DNA of 7,923 bases. Origin: Pseudomonadota bacterium. Its GTDB lineage: Bacteria > Myxococcota_A > Polyangia > Polyangiales > Polyangiaceae. Below are positions 1 to 7,642 of this stretch, piece by piece (within the stretch, counting starts at the first letter, position 1; each line of letters opens with the position of its first letter). The notes under the pieces are model-generated. The model was not told the origin of the DNA. It saw nothing but the letters and a program-made list of their open reading frames with translations, and did no database searches. The stretch lies in assembly GCA_023411445.1 (NCBI GenBank), contig JAEYOT010000896.1, positions 1-7,923 on the forward strand. Reading direction: 5' to 3'. Both the position numbers and the translations under genes were made by a program.

Positions 1-48
1 ATCATACCCTCAATTATGCATAGCGCTACGTGATCGGCCAGCCCTCGC

Positions 49-1857
49 TTATTCCCTTCGCGGCGACTCGGATTGCCGCTGCTCCATCGGCTTCTTCCCG
101 CGCGACAGGTTGAGCGCGGTGCCGATCAGCGTGAGGTGGGAGAAGGCCTGCGGGAAGTTCCCGAGCTGCCGCCGCGCCACCGGATCGTACTGCTCGGCCA
201 AGAGTCCCACGTCATTCCGCAGCGAGAGGAGGTGCTCGAAGCACTCGCGCGCCTCCTCTTTCCGGCCTTGGAGCAGGAGGTTATCCGCGTACCAAAAGCT
301 ACAGGCCAAGAACGCGCCTTCGCCCGCGGGCAGGCCGTCGTCGGTCTCGCCCGAGTCGTAGCGGTAGATCAGGCCGCCGCGGCGGAGCCGTTGGCCGATG
401 GCCGTCACCGTGCTCACCACGCGCGGATCATCGGCCGGCAAGAAGCCCACGAGCGGCATCAACAGCAGGCTCGCGTCCAAGTACTTCGAGCCGTAGGCCT
501 GAACGAAGCAGCCCAAGCCCGCGTCGAAGCCGCGCGCGCACACGTCCGCGTGGATCTCGGCGCGCAGGCGGTGCCAGTGGTCGAGCGGTCCGTCCAGGTT
601 GAAGGCCTCGGCGCTCCGAATGCTGCGATCGAGCGCCACCCAGGCCATGACCTTGGAGTGGGTGAAGTGCTGGCGCCCGCCGCGCACCTCCCAGATGCCC
701 TCGTCCGGCTCGGTCCACCTGAGCTCCAGCTGGCGCACCAGCGCCTTCTGCAGGTGCCAGTCGTCATCGCTGCTGGCGACGCCCGCCTTGCGCGCCTGGT
801 GCAGCGCATCCATCACCTCGCCGTACACGTCGTTCTGCAGCTGGTGTGCGGCTCCGTTGCCGATGCGCACGGGCCGCGAGCCGGCGTAGCCAGGAAGCCA
901 GCCCAGCTCCAGCTCGGGCAAGCGGCGCTCGCCAGCGATGCCGTACATGATCTGCACGTCTGCCGGGTGTCCGGCGACCGCGCGCAATAGCCAATCGCGC
1001 CAGGCCCTCGCCTCCTCCACATACCCGGCGTCCAGCAGCGCCAGCAGCGTGAGGGTGGCGTCGCGCAGCCAGCAAAATCGATAGTCCCAGTTGCGCACGC
1101 CCCCCAGGTGCTCGGGCAAGGAGGTTGTGGGAGCGGCCACGATGCCGCCGGTGGGCGCAAAGGTGAGCGCTTTCAAGGTGAGCAGCGAGCGCGTGACCGC
1201 CTCACCCCACTCGCCCGTGTAGTTGCAGCGCGCGCTCCACTCTCCCCAAAAGGACTCTGTCGCGGCCAGGCCCTCCGCCGGCTCGACCGATGGGACCTCC
1301 GGCAGGTGCGACGCCGAATGGGTCAAGACGAAGCTTTCGCTCTGCCCTGCCGCAAGCACGAACTCACCGACGGTCTTGAAGCCTTCGCCATGGAGCTGCA
1401 CGCTGCTCGTCAGCACGACGCGATCCGGTCCGGCGATCGCGTGCACGCCGCTGCCGGCGCGGGTTACCCACGGCACGACAGAGCCGTAGTCGAAGCGCAA
1501 CGCTAGCTCGAACCGCACGGTGACCTGCCCAGACAAACACTGCACGATCCGCACGAGGTCCGAGACGTCGCCTCCCCCGACCGGCATGAAATCGATCAGG
1601 CGCAGGGTGCCCTGCTCCGTCTCTAGGTCCGTCTCCAGGATCAAGGTGCCAGGGCGGTAGCGCCTGCTGGTACGGCGCACAGGGGCTGAAGGCGCGATCG
1701 ACCAGTAGCCGTGCTCGGCGTTCCCCAATAAGGCAGCGAAACACGCGGGGGAATCGAAGCGCGGCCAACACAACCAATCGATCGAGCCGTCCTTCGCTAC
1801 GAGCGCCGCGGTGCAACAATCACCAATCAGCGCGTAGTCTTCGATCGGCTTCGACAT
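49..1857 (-). CDS. Glycoside hydrolase family 15 protein (trehalase/glucoamylase-like)
   Basis: Predicted inverting alpha-glucosidase acting on trehalose, maltooligosaccharides or related alpha-glucans; which substrate cannot be told from sequence. Seen: the opening KPIEDYALIGD followed by DGSIDWLCWPRFDSP (residues 23-37), the usual start of bacterial GH15 proteins of about 600 residues; an N-terminal beta-sandwich to about residue 210; then an (alpha/alpha)6 barrel with NWDYRFCWLRDA (ending near 267), GIWEVRGG (387-394) and LLAEQYDP (552-559). By family analogy E390 is the likely general acid and E555 the general base. The full length of 602 residues fits the family and nothing is broken. 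There is no signal peptide, so it should be cytoplasmic. ATG at 1857 gives the family-typical N-terminus; a GTG at 1860 directly precedes it and is an equal candidate. The stress protein gene lies 279 bp upstream on the same strand, too far to assume co-translation. Confidence 0.93.
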   Translation of the reverse strand: MSKPIEDYALIGDCCTAALVAKDGSIDWLCWPRFDSPACFAALLGNAEHGYWSIAPSAPVRRTSRRYRPGTLILETDLETEQGTLRLIDFMPVGGGDVSDLVRIVQCLSGQVTVRFELALRFDYGSVVPWVTRAGSGVHAIAGPDRVVLTSSVQLHGEGFKTVGEFVLAAGQSESFVLTHSASHLPEVPSVEPAEGLAATESFWGEWSARCNYTGEWGEAVTRSLLTLKALTFAPTGGIVAAPTTSLPEHLGGVRNWDYRFCWLRDATLTLLALLDAGYVEEARAWRDWLLRAVAGHPADVQIMYGIAGERRLPELELGWLPGYAGSRPVRIGNGAAHQLQNDVYGEVMDALHQARKAGVASSDDDWHLQKALVRQLELRWTEPDEGIWEVRGGRQHFTHSKVMAWVALDRSIRSAEAFNLDGPLDHWHRLRAEIHADVCARGFDAGLGCFVQAYGSKYLDASLLLMPLVGFLPADDPRVVSTVTAIGQRLRRGGLIYRYDSGETDDGLPAGEGAFLACSFWYADNLLLQGRKEEARECFEHLLSLRNDVGLLAEQYDPVARRQLGNFPQAFSHLTLIGTALNLSRGKKPMEQRQSESPRRE

Positions 1858-1865
1858 CACCCTAC

Positions 1866-1871
1866 AGTTTA
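1866..1871 (-). promoter_or_regulatory. Candidate -10 element for the GH15 gene
   Basis: On the minus strand TAAACT (4 of 6 to TATAAT) ends 5 nt before the GTG at 1860 and 8 nt before the ATG at 1857. No Shine-Dalgarno lies at a usable distance: the only purine run, AGGG, sits 2 nt from the ATG. This spacing would fit a leaderless or near-leaderless transcript. No clear -35 was seen, so the call is tentative. Confidence 0.25.
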
Positions 1872-1934
1872 ACCTGAAGCCCCGCTGTTCTCGCCAACCG
1901 CGATCTTTCTACGCACGATCTTGGCCCAAAGACG

Positions 1935-1962
1935 CTGACTCGTTCTGGCACACGAGTGTCAG
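1935..1962 (-). terminator. Bulged stem-loop downstream of the stress protein gene
   Basis: CTGA plus CTCGT (1935-1943) pairs with ACGAG and TCAG (1952-1956, 1959-1962). That is nine base pairs with a 2-nt bulge (TG) and an 8-nt loop. Read on the minus strand it follows the stress protein gene by about 180 nt and is followed by CGTCTTT, only a weak T-run. It may end the stress protein transcript or protect its 3' end; the evidence is structural only. Confidence 0.25.
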
Positions 1963-2139
1963 GTCGGCACGTCGAGCCGCGCTCAGCTCGAACGCGCTGG
2001 GTTTTCACGAAGCGCAACGTCGACGCGCACCAGGTATGTGTTACAGCACCTTGGCGCCGACGTTCTGGCCAGTCTCGTTCCGCGCCGTCCGGTTGCCCAT
2101 TGGCGGCACAGCCAGCGCGTCGGCGCGTTCACTCCGCCG

Positions 2140-3027
2140 CTAGGCCCCGGTAGCACGTTCACCGGCCGAGCCTTTCAGGGGCGCGACCATCACGGAGCAG
2201 CGGGCCCGTTGCACGACGCGAGACGCCACGCTGCCGCGGAGCAAACGCACGAATCGATCTCGTTCGTGCGCGCCGACCATGATCAGGTCCACGCCGCGCT
2301 CCCGCGCCTCGTCCACGATCGCAGCCACGGGATCGATCTCCGTGCGGATGACCGGGACGCTATCGGCCGAGAGCTCCCGCAGCGCCGCGGTCAGGCGCTC
2401 TCGCGGCGCCGGGCCGGAGGACACTCGGGCGCCATTTCTGGGCCCGCCGTCTTCCTCGGGCAAGCTCAGCGGATCCACGTTGTGGAAGGACACGAGCGAC
2501 TTGCGCGTATCCTTCGCCAACTTGGAGGCTTCCGCCAACACCGGGAAACCCGGCGTCCGCAGGTCACTCGCGGCGAGCACGGCGCGCGACGGGCCCGCCT
2601 CGCGAAGCACCATCACCTTGATGCCGGTCGCCAGCGCCAGCTTGGTGGCTACACGACCCACGGAGGGCAGGTGGGGCGGGAGCACAATCACGGACGTGGG
2701 TCGTGATTGCGAGTGGTTGACGATTTGCTGCAAGAAATTGCCGGTCCGCACCACCACGTGCCCGGGGGCAGGCTCTTTGCCGTAGGCCCCCGCGAGCCAA
2801 AAGCGCGTGGCGCGCAGCACGGCCTTCGCCCGAGCCGCCGCTCGCGTGGCAAGGCGCGGAAAGAAGCGCCACAGCCAGCGCCAGCCAGGCACGACGCGCA
2901 CGACCTGCAGCTCTGCGTTCGACGCGCGCGCGAGCTCGTAGGCCCGCGACAGGCAGATACGCGCGCAATTCTGCTCGTCCAAGGCGAGCAGAACTTGGCC
3001 GCGTGGCTCATCGTGCGAAGAAGCCAT
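2140..3027 (-). CDS. Tandem-domain universal stress protein (UspA superfamily)
   Basis: Predicted soluble cytoplasmic stress protein with two Usp folds; the family helps survival under starvation, oxidative or respiratory stress by largely unknown means. Domain 1 (about 9-142) opens with GQVLLALDEQ and ends in GIKVMVLRE. Domain 2 (about 147-283) carries VRTEIDPVAAIVDEA (starting near 227), VDLIMVGAHERDR and RLLRGSVASRVV. The ATP-loop pattern G-x2-G-x9-G-S is partly kept in domain 2: G252 and G265-S266 are present but E255 stands in for the second glycine. Domain 1 lacks the loop, as is common for the first half of tandem Usps. Residues 48-79 form an unusual Trp/Arg/Phe/Ala-rich stretch. The length of 295 matches double-domain Usps. 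The ATG at 3027 has no clear Shine-Dalgarno. The gene is divergent from the small membrane protein gene at 3209, with a shared 181-bp region between them. Confidence 0.88.
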   Translation of the reverse strand: MASSHDEPRGQVLLALDEQNCARICLSRAYELARASNAELQVVRVVPGWRWLWRFFPRLATRAAARAKAVLRATRFWLAGAYGKEPAPGHVVVRTGNFLQQIVNHSQSRPTSVIVLPPHLPSVGRVATKLALATGIKVMVLREAGPSRAVLAASDLRTPGFPVLAEASKLAKDTRKSLVSFHNVDPLSLPEEDGGPRNGARVSSGPAPRERLTAALRELSADSVPVIRTEIDPVAAIVDEARERGVDLIMVGAHERDRFVRLLRGSVASRVVQRARCSVMVAPLKGSAGERATGA

Positions 3028-3208
3028 CGCCCACGCATTTGCTCGCAGAGCTTCGCGTAGTCAAGTCTGAGCTGGCAAATTGCTTGGATGTGCAACCAAT
3101 CGCGCTGTGGCATGCAGGCAAAGTCCCAATTCGCCGCGTTTCATCGCACGCGGAAAGCGCCCCCGCCCGCCTGACGCCAAGCGCCGTGACGTGGGCTACA
3201 ATCCGCGC
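3028..3208. promoter_or_regulatory. Divergent promoter region, stress protein / small membrane protein
   Basis: This 181-bp stretch separates two divergent genes and must hold their control signals if both are expressed. On the plus strand a good -10 (TACAAT) lies just before the GTG at 3209. On the minus strand TTGACT (plus-strand AGTCAA, near 3060) could be a -35 for the stress protein gene, but only a poor -10 follows. No clear operator palindrome was seen. Confidence 0.35.
3197..3202 (+). promoter_or_regulatory. -10 element TACAAT in leaderless position
   Basis: TACAAT matches TATAAT at 5 of 6 bases. It ends exactly 6 nt before the GTG at 3209, so transcription would be expected to start at or next to the start codon. 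There is no Shine-Dalgarno before the GTG. The nearest -35-like element, CTGACG (3171-3176), leaves an overlong 20-nt spacer, so the -35 is unassigned. Confidence 0.5.
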
Positions 3209-3481
3209 GTGTCGAGATCGAGCCACTTCAGCGTGCCCACGGCCGTTGTCTTCGTGCTGGGCGGCGTCGCTGCGATCGTTCTGGCGACCGTCATCACGCT
3301 CAGCGGCTACGGTCGCCCCACGCCTGCCGCAGCAGTACCGGGCCCAGCCTCCGCCCGCACGGCGAGCCCCGCTCCCCCGGCCAGCGCCAGCGCCAACACC
3401 ACTCCCCCAGCCGAGTACCTGCTGGACGTGAGCGACGTGGCCGACCCTGCGCAGCTGCCTCGCCCGACAACGCACCCGTAA
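3209..3481 (+). CDS. Small single-pass membrane protein, Ala/Pro-rich, unknown function
   Basis: Not recognised as a member of any named family. The 90-residue product has a short polar N-terminus (SRSSHFSVP), one hydrophobic helix at about residues 10-32 (rich in Val, Ala, Leu and Gly), then a flexible Pro/Ala/Ser/Thr-rich tail (about 36-68) and a short acidic segment, EYLLDVSDVADP (69-80). It would be anchored in the inner membrane with the tail most likely outside. I chose the GTG at 3209 rather than the upstream ATG at 3080 because TACAAT lies 6 nt before it, and because the extra 43 residues would be basic, low-complexity and in front of the membrane segment. It is divergent from the stress protein gene and convergent with the lyase gene. 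A real but lineage-restricted gene is the best reading; a chance open frame cannot be excluded. Confidence 0.55.
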   Translation: MSRSSHFSVPTAVVFVLGGVAAIVLATVITLSGYGRPTPAAAVPGPASARTASPAPPASASANTTPPAEYLLDVSDVADPAQLPRPTTHP

Positions 3482-3533
3482 GCCGCACGCGCCTCGAGCT
3501 CCACGCCGCTTCACAACGGCAGCACCTATGTGG

Positions 3534-3547
3534 AGCCTGCTTAGGCT
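3534..3547. other. Small hairpin between convergent genes
   Basis: AGCCT (3534-3538) pairs perfectly with AGGCT (3543-3547) around a GCTT loop, in the 176-bp gap between the converging small membrane protein and lyase genes. No T-tract follows on either strand, so the case for a terminator is weak. The second AGGCT copy at 3548-3552 makes a short tandem repeat. Confidence 0.2.
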
Positions 3548-3657
3548 AGGCTGAGCCGATGACTTGCACCGTGACGTGCGGGCATGGCGGGGCTCCCTTG
3601 CCGGCCGCTGCGGTCGACCGCCTTCGCTAACTTCCTCGCCGACCGCCGCGCTTCTGC

Positions 3658-4905
3658 TCAGTAGGACTTCACGTCGCTCTGGCTCACCTTGCAGGTGGCC
3701 GTGTTCCACTGGCTCTTGCCGTCGTTCACCTTGGTGGATTCGCCCTGATGATCGGTCACGCCGATGTACTCGGTGCAGATTTTCGGCTTGTCCTTGCCCG
3801 AGTCGTAGCCCCCCTTCACGAACAGGTTCCGAATCGTGACGGTGTCGCCGTAGTTCCGGTTAGCGCCCGCGATGGCAGTGGAGACGCCGTCCACGCGGAC
3901 GTTGTCGATCTCCAAGTGACGCGGGCCGCCGTTGGCGGTGCAGTCACCACAGGAGCGCCACAGCTTGCCGAACGTGGAAATATAGGAATTCTGAATGATG
4001 GTCTTCGAGCCACCCTTGGCGTTGTGCTGAAACACCTTGTCCGAGGCCTTGAGCGCGATCACGTGGTTGAGCCGCATGGTGGCACCATCCTTGGAGTTGG
4101 TCGCGGCGTCCTCGCAGATGTCCTCCCAATACACGTACTCTAGCGTGCAGTTGCCCTTGCAGACGATGCCGTTGCCGCCCGGAAGGCCGCCGGCGATGAT
4201 CAGGTTGCGGACCGTGACGCCGTCCTCGACCTCGAACACCGTCTTCTGCCCTTCGCCATCGTCACAATCGGCGGTGTTGTTGACGCCGATCTTTTGGTTG
4301 TTGAAATCCCAAACGTCCTTGCCGCCGTTGGCGGCGTTCTTCAGCACGGTGGTGCTGGTGCGGATCTCGCCTTGACCATTGGTCGGCGTCGGGATCGTCA
4401 TCGGGATGGTCTTGTCGTTCGGATCCGACACGCCGCCGCCCGCTTGGCCCGAGCCAGCGCCGCCCATCTGCCCGCCCGCAGAGGTACCGCCAGCGCCAGC
4501 GCTCGCAGCGCCACCGCTCGCGGAGCCTGCCTGGGAGGTAGAGCCACCCTCTCCATCGCTGCCTCCTGCGCCGCTACCACCCGTGCTCCCGCCCGCGCTG
4601 GAGCCTCCGAAGCCGCCACCTCCGTCGGAGCCGGTGCCTCCGTTGCTGCCACCTGCGGTGCCGTTGCCGCCGCCCGCAGTGGTCGGCCCCGTGCCCGCAC
4701 CGCTGCCGGAGCCGCCGCCCGAAGCGGTTCCGGAGCCCGCCGCGCTCAGGGAGCCGGCCATGTTGCCCGCCCCCGCGGCCGCTCCGTCCCCGTCCGCCCC
4801 GTCATCGGGCCCGGAACAATTGAGCAAGAACAGCAGGGCCGTCGCGACAGAGCCACCGAGCAAAGAGTGGGAGCGAGCGCGTGAAAGGCGGGGTAGGACC
4901 TTCAT
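3658..4905 (-). CDS. Lipoprotein pectate lyase, polysaccharide lyase family 3
   Basis: Predicted Ca2+-dependent lyase that cleaves polygalacturonate by beta-elimination, held at the cell surface by a lipid anchor. Order: basic N-terminus, hydrophobic segment and lipobox LLNC (lipid on C30; the Asn before Cys is atypical); Ser at position 31, suggesting outer-membrane sorting; Gly/Ser/Ala/Thr linker to about 160; PL3 beta-helix domain about 165-415. Family hallmarks seen: EVEDGVTVRNLIIAG (225-239), GNGIVCKGNCTLEYVYWEDICEDA (starting at 244; acidic residues E261, D262, E265, D266 likely bind Ca2+), KASDKVFQHN with K290, and GKLWR with K314 and R317, matching the conserved basic catalytic positions of PL3. 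Eight Cys in the domain (214, 249, 253, 264, 319, 322, 377, 405) could form disulfides, fitting export. The ATG at 4905 precedes a proper signal; no Shine-Dalgarno is evident. Confidence 0.92.
   Translation of the reverse strand: MKVLPRLSRARSHSLLGGSVATALLFLLNCSGPDDGADGDGAAAGAGNMAGSLSAAGSGTASGGGSGSGAGTGPTTAGGGNGTAGGSNGGTGSDGGGGFGGSSAGGSTGGSGAGGSDGEGGSTSQAGSASGGAASAGAGGTSAGGQMGGAGSGQAGGGVSDPNDKTIPMTIPTPTNGQGEIRTSTTVLKNAANGGKDVWDFNNQKIGVNNTADCDDGEGQKTVFEVEDGVTVRNLIIAGGLPGGNGIVCKGNCTLEYVYWEDICEDAATNSKDGATMRLNHVIALKASDKVFQHNAKGGSKTIIQNSYISTFGKLWRSCGDCTANGGPRHLEIDNVRVDGVSTAIAGANRNYGDTVTIRNLFVKGGYDSGKDKPKICTEYIGVTDHQGESTKVNDGKSQWNTATCKVSQSDVKSY
4426..4815 (-). repeat. Low-complexity Gly/Ser/Ala-coding tract in the lyase gene
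   Basis: This stretch encodes residues 31-160, an irregular series of GGS, GAG, GGT and SAGG-type units. It is degenerate at the DNA level, so it is not a clean tandem array. It leaves long open frames on the opposite strand that are artefacts of composition. In the protein it should act as a flexible spacer from the lipid anchor to the enzyme domain. Confidence 0.7.
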
Positions 4906-4997
4906 CTGGGTGCTGCTTAATGCCGGATGCAGCCAAATCGTTCACGGCGACGCGTGTTAGGTCCCCAGCGGAATTGTGCCGTGAGCCTACTCCCCGC
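4906..4997 (-). promoter_or_regulatory. marR-lyase intergenic region with a 7-bp inverted repeat
   Basis: This 92-bp gap lies between the MarR stop and the lyase start. TCACGGC (4942-4948) and GCCGTGA (4978-4984) are perfect inverted copies 29 nt apart, and the short AT-richer ATTAAG lies about 15 nt before the lyase ATG. The repeat could be a terminator stem for the MarR gene (no T-tract follows) or a regulator site for the lyase. No convincing -35/-10 pair was found. Confidence 0.3.
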
Positions 4998-5513
4998 TCA
5001 ATCCTTCGTTTCCACTTCCAGGGCGACAGCGATGCTCTTGAGCACGGCGCGGGCGGCGGCGACGCGCTCTTTGGGCAGCTGCGTCAGCGTCGTGGAGACG
5101 ATGGCTTCGATGGTGCCGGCGCGCTGGCGGTTCAGCCGCATGCCGCGGCGAGTGAGCTCGAACAGCGCGCGACGGCGATCGAAAGGATCGCTCTCACGGC
5201 GCAAGAGCTCGGCGTGCTCCAGGCGTCGGAGCACGCCGGTGAGAGAGCTGGGGTGGACGTGCAGCACCTTGGCCAGCTCACCCGCGGAGATGCGGCCGTG
5301 GTGGCCGACGATGCGGAGCACGAGCCGCTGTGGACCCGTGACGCCGAGCTCGGCGTGCATGCGCTTGGAGGCCGATTCCAACCCGTGAGTCAGGGCCCAG
5401 AGCAGCTGCATGAACGTGAGCGCGTCGCCGAGCGGCTCGACCGTTTGCGGTTCCGGGGCGCGCTTTGGTGATCGACCCAAGCCAGCCGATGAAGCCAGAA
5501 GGCCCAACCCCAA
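4998..5513 (-). CDS. MarR-family winged helix-turn-helix transcriptional regulator
   Basis: Predicted dimeric DNA-binding regulator, typically a repressor released by a small ligand or by oxidation; its targets are unknown. Seen: a dimerisation helix region with LTFMQLLWALTHGLESASKRM (starting at 32), GVTGPQRLVLRIV (57-69), then the winged helix at about 73-124: SAGELAKVLHVHPSSLTGVL (76-95), a recognition helix to about 100, and the classic wing motif DPFDRRRALFELTRRG (109-124). A C-terminal helix (about 127-166) completes the dimer interface. The start is uncertain: the frame has no ATG before residue 35, so a TTG at 5513, 5507 or 5480 must be used, none with a clear Shine-Dalgarno. The frame is open all the way back to the groEL stop codon. 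It lies 87 nt after groEL on the same strand and may be co-transcribed; the lyase follows after 92 nt. Confidence 0.9.
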   Translation of the reverse strand: MGLGLLASSAGLGRSPKRAPEPQTVEPLGDALTFMQLLWALTHGLESASKRMHAELGVTGPQRLVLRIVGHHGRISAGELAKVLHVHPSSLTGVLRRLEHAELLRRESDPFDRRRALFELTRRGMRLNRQRAGTIEAIVSTTLTQLPKERVAAARAVLKSIAVALEVETKD

Positions 5514-5532
5514 GCAAGGAGATTCGGCGATG

Positions 5533-5574
5533 CCGAGCAGCGGGGCGAGCCTCAGCGGCTGCCCCGCTCGTCGG
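5533..5574 (-). terminator. GC-rich stem-loop between groEL and the MarR gene
   Basis: CCGA and AGCGGGGC (5533-5536, 5539-5546) pair with GCCCCGCT and TCGG (5561-5568, 5571-5574). There are twelve base pairs, interrupted by a 2x2 mismatch, around a 14-nt loop. On the minus strand it starts about 27 nt after the groEL stop. No T-tract follows, so a strong intrinsic terminator is unlikely; it may attenuate read-through into the MarR gene or protect the groESL mRNA 3' end. Confidence 0.35.
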
Positions 5575-5600
5575 ACTTTGTACTCGCCCCCTCGGGTGAT

Positions 5601-7241
<1,641 letters not shown>

Positions 7242-7535
7242 TTACGCCACGACGCCCAAGATGTCGTCCTCGCGGACGATGAGGTGCTCCTCTCCGTCCA
7301 GCTTGATCTCGGTGCCGGAGTACTTGCCGAACAGCACTCGGTCACCCTCCTTGACGCTGAGCTTGCGCACGCTCCCGTCGTCCAACACCTTGCCGCTACC
7401 CACCGCCACGACCTCGCCCTCGATGGGCTTCTCCTTCGCCGTGTCGGGGATAATGATGCCCCCCTTGGTCTTCTGTTCTTCCTGCACGCGCTTGAGCAGC
7501 ACGCGGTCCTGAAGCGGTCGAATCTTGGTCGCCAT
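7242..7535 (-). CDS. groES: Co-chaperonin GroES (Hsp10)
   Basis: Small subunit that forms the seven-membered cap on GroEL and closes the folding chamber. The 97-residue product has the full family layout: [12 protein letters not shown] (5-16), the mobile loop that docks on GroEL with [13 protein letters not shown] (25-37), [16 protein letters not shown] (39-54), [17 protein letters not shown] (61-77), and the closing strand [12 protein letters not shown] (85-96). The length is typical and nothing is missing. The ATG at 7535 follows GGAG (7545-7548) with 9-nt spacing. It is the first gene of the groES-groEL operon; its leader carries a candidate promoter and hairpins described separately. Confidence 0.98.
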   Translation of the reverse strand: MATKIRPLQDRVLLKRVQEEQKTKGGIIIPDTAKEKPIEGEVVAVGSGKVLDDGSVRKLSVKEGDRVLFGKYSGTEIKLDGEEHLIVREDDILGVVA

Positions 7536-7544
7536 GCCTGTGAT

Positions 7545-7548
7545 CTCC
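7545..7548 (-). promoter_or_regulatory. groES ribosome binding site
   Basis: GGAG on the minus strand, 9 nt before the groES ATG. It overlaps the CCGG segment (7547-7550) that could pair with GTGACCGG (7589-7596) further up the leader. Confidence 0.65.
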
Positions 7549-7577
7549 GGGTGTTTTGCCTTTCTGGTGCTGGCGCC

Positions 7578-7595
7578 TGACCGGTCTTCCGGTCA
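7578..7595 (-). other. Perfect 7-bp hairpin in the groES leader
   Basis: TGACCGG and CCGGTCA form a perfect seven-pair stem around a four-base loop (AAGA on the transcribed strand), 43 nt before the groES ATG. It should fold in the mRNA leader if transcription begins near the candidate promoter. No T-tract follows, so it is not a terminator. Confidence 0.5.
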
Positions 7596-7642
7596 CCGGC
7601 TGCCATCGCCGCTCGACGAATGAAATTCTGCCGAGCAGCCAT

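Larger units (their letters stand above)
1858..2139. other. Intergenic region between the stress protein and GH15 genes
   Basis: About 280 bases without a convincing gene. The only open frame here (plus strand, 1956-2153) is arginine-rich, has no ribosome binding site and runs into the end of the stress protein gene, so I do not call it. The region holds a bulged stem-loop at 1935-1962 and the candidate GH15 -10 at 1866-1871. Nothing else stands out. Confidence 0.6.

Noticed and set aside
73..990. Long open frame on the plus strand opposite the GH15 gene
   Set aside because: It is antisense to an intact, motif-bearing gene, and its product is Arg/Ala/His-rich with no recognisable domain: a usual by-product of GC-rich codon bias.
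2038..2706. 222-codon open frame on the plus strand over the stress protein gene
   Set aside because: It overlaps a clear Usp protein in antisense and shows no domain or ribosome binding site.
3080..3208. Upstream ATG start (3080) for the small membrane protein
   Set aside because: It would add 43 basic, low-complexity residues and place the TACAAT promoter inside the gene. The GTG at 3209 fits the promoter geometry better.
4294..4960. Two long plus-strand open frames opposite the lyase linker, one very proline-rich
   Set aside because: They are the reverse reading of Gly/Ser/Ala codons in the linker. The minus-strand protein has a signal, lipobox and PL3 domain.
4965..4980. Sigma-54-like GGCAC...CGC element upstream of the lyase
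   Set aside because: The distance between the GG and GC cores is one base short of the strict sigma-54 spacing and the -12 half is poor.
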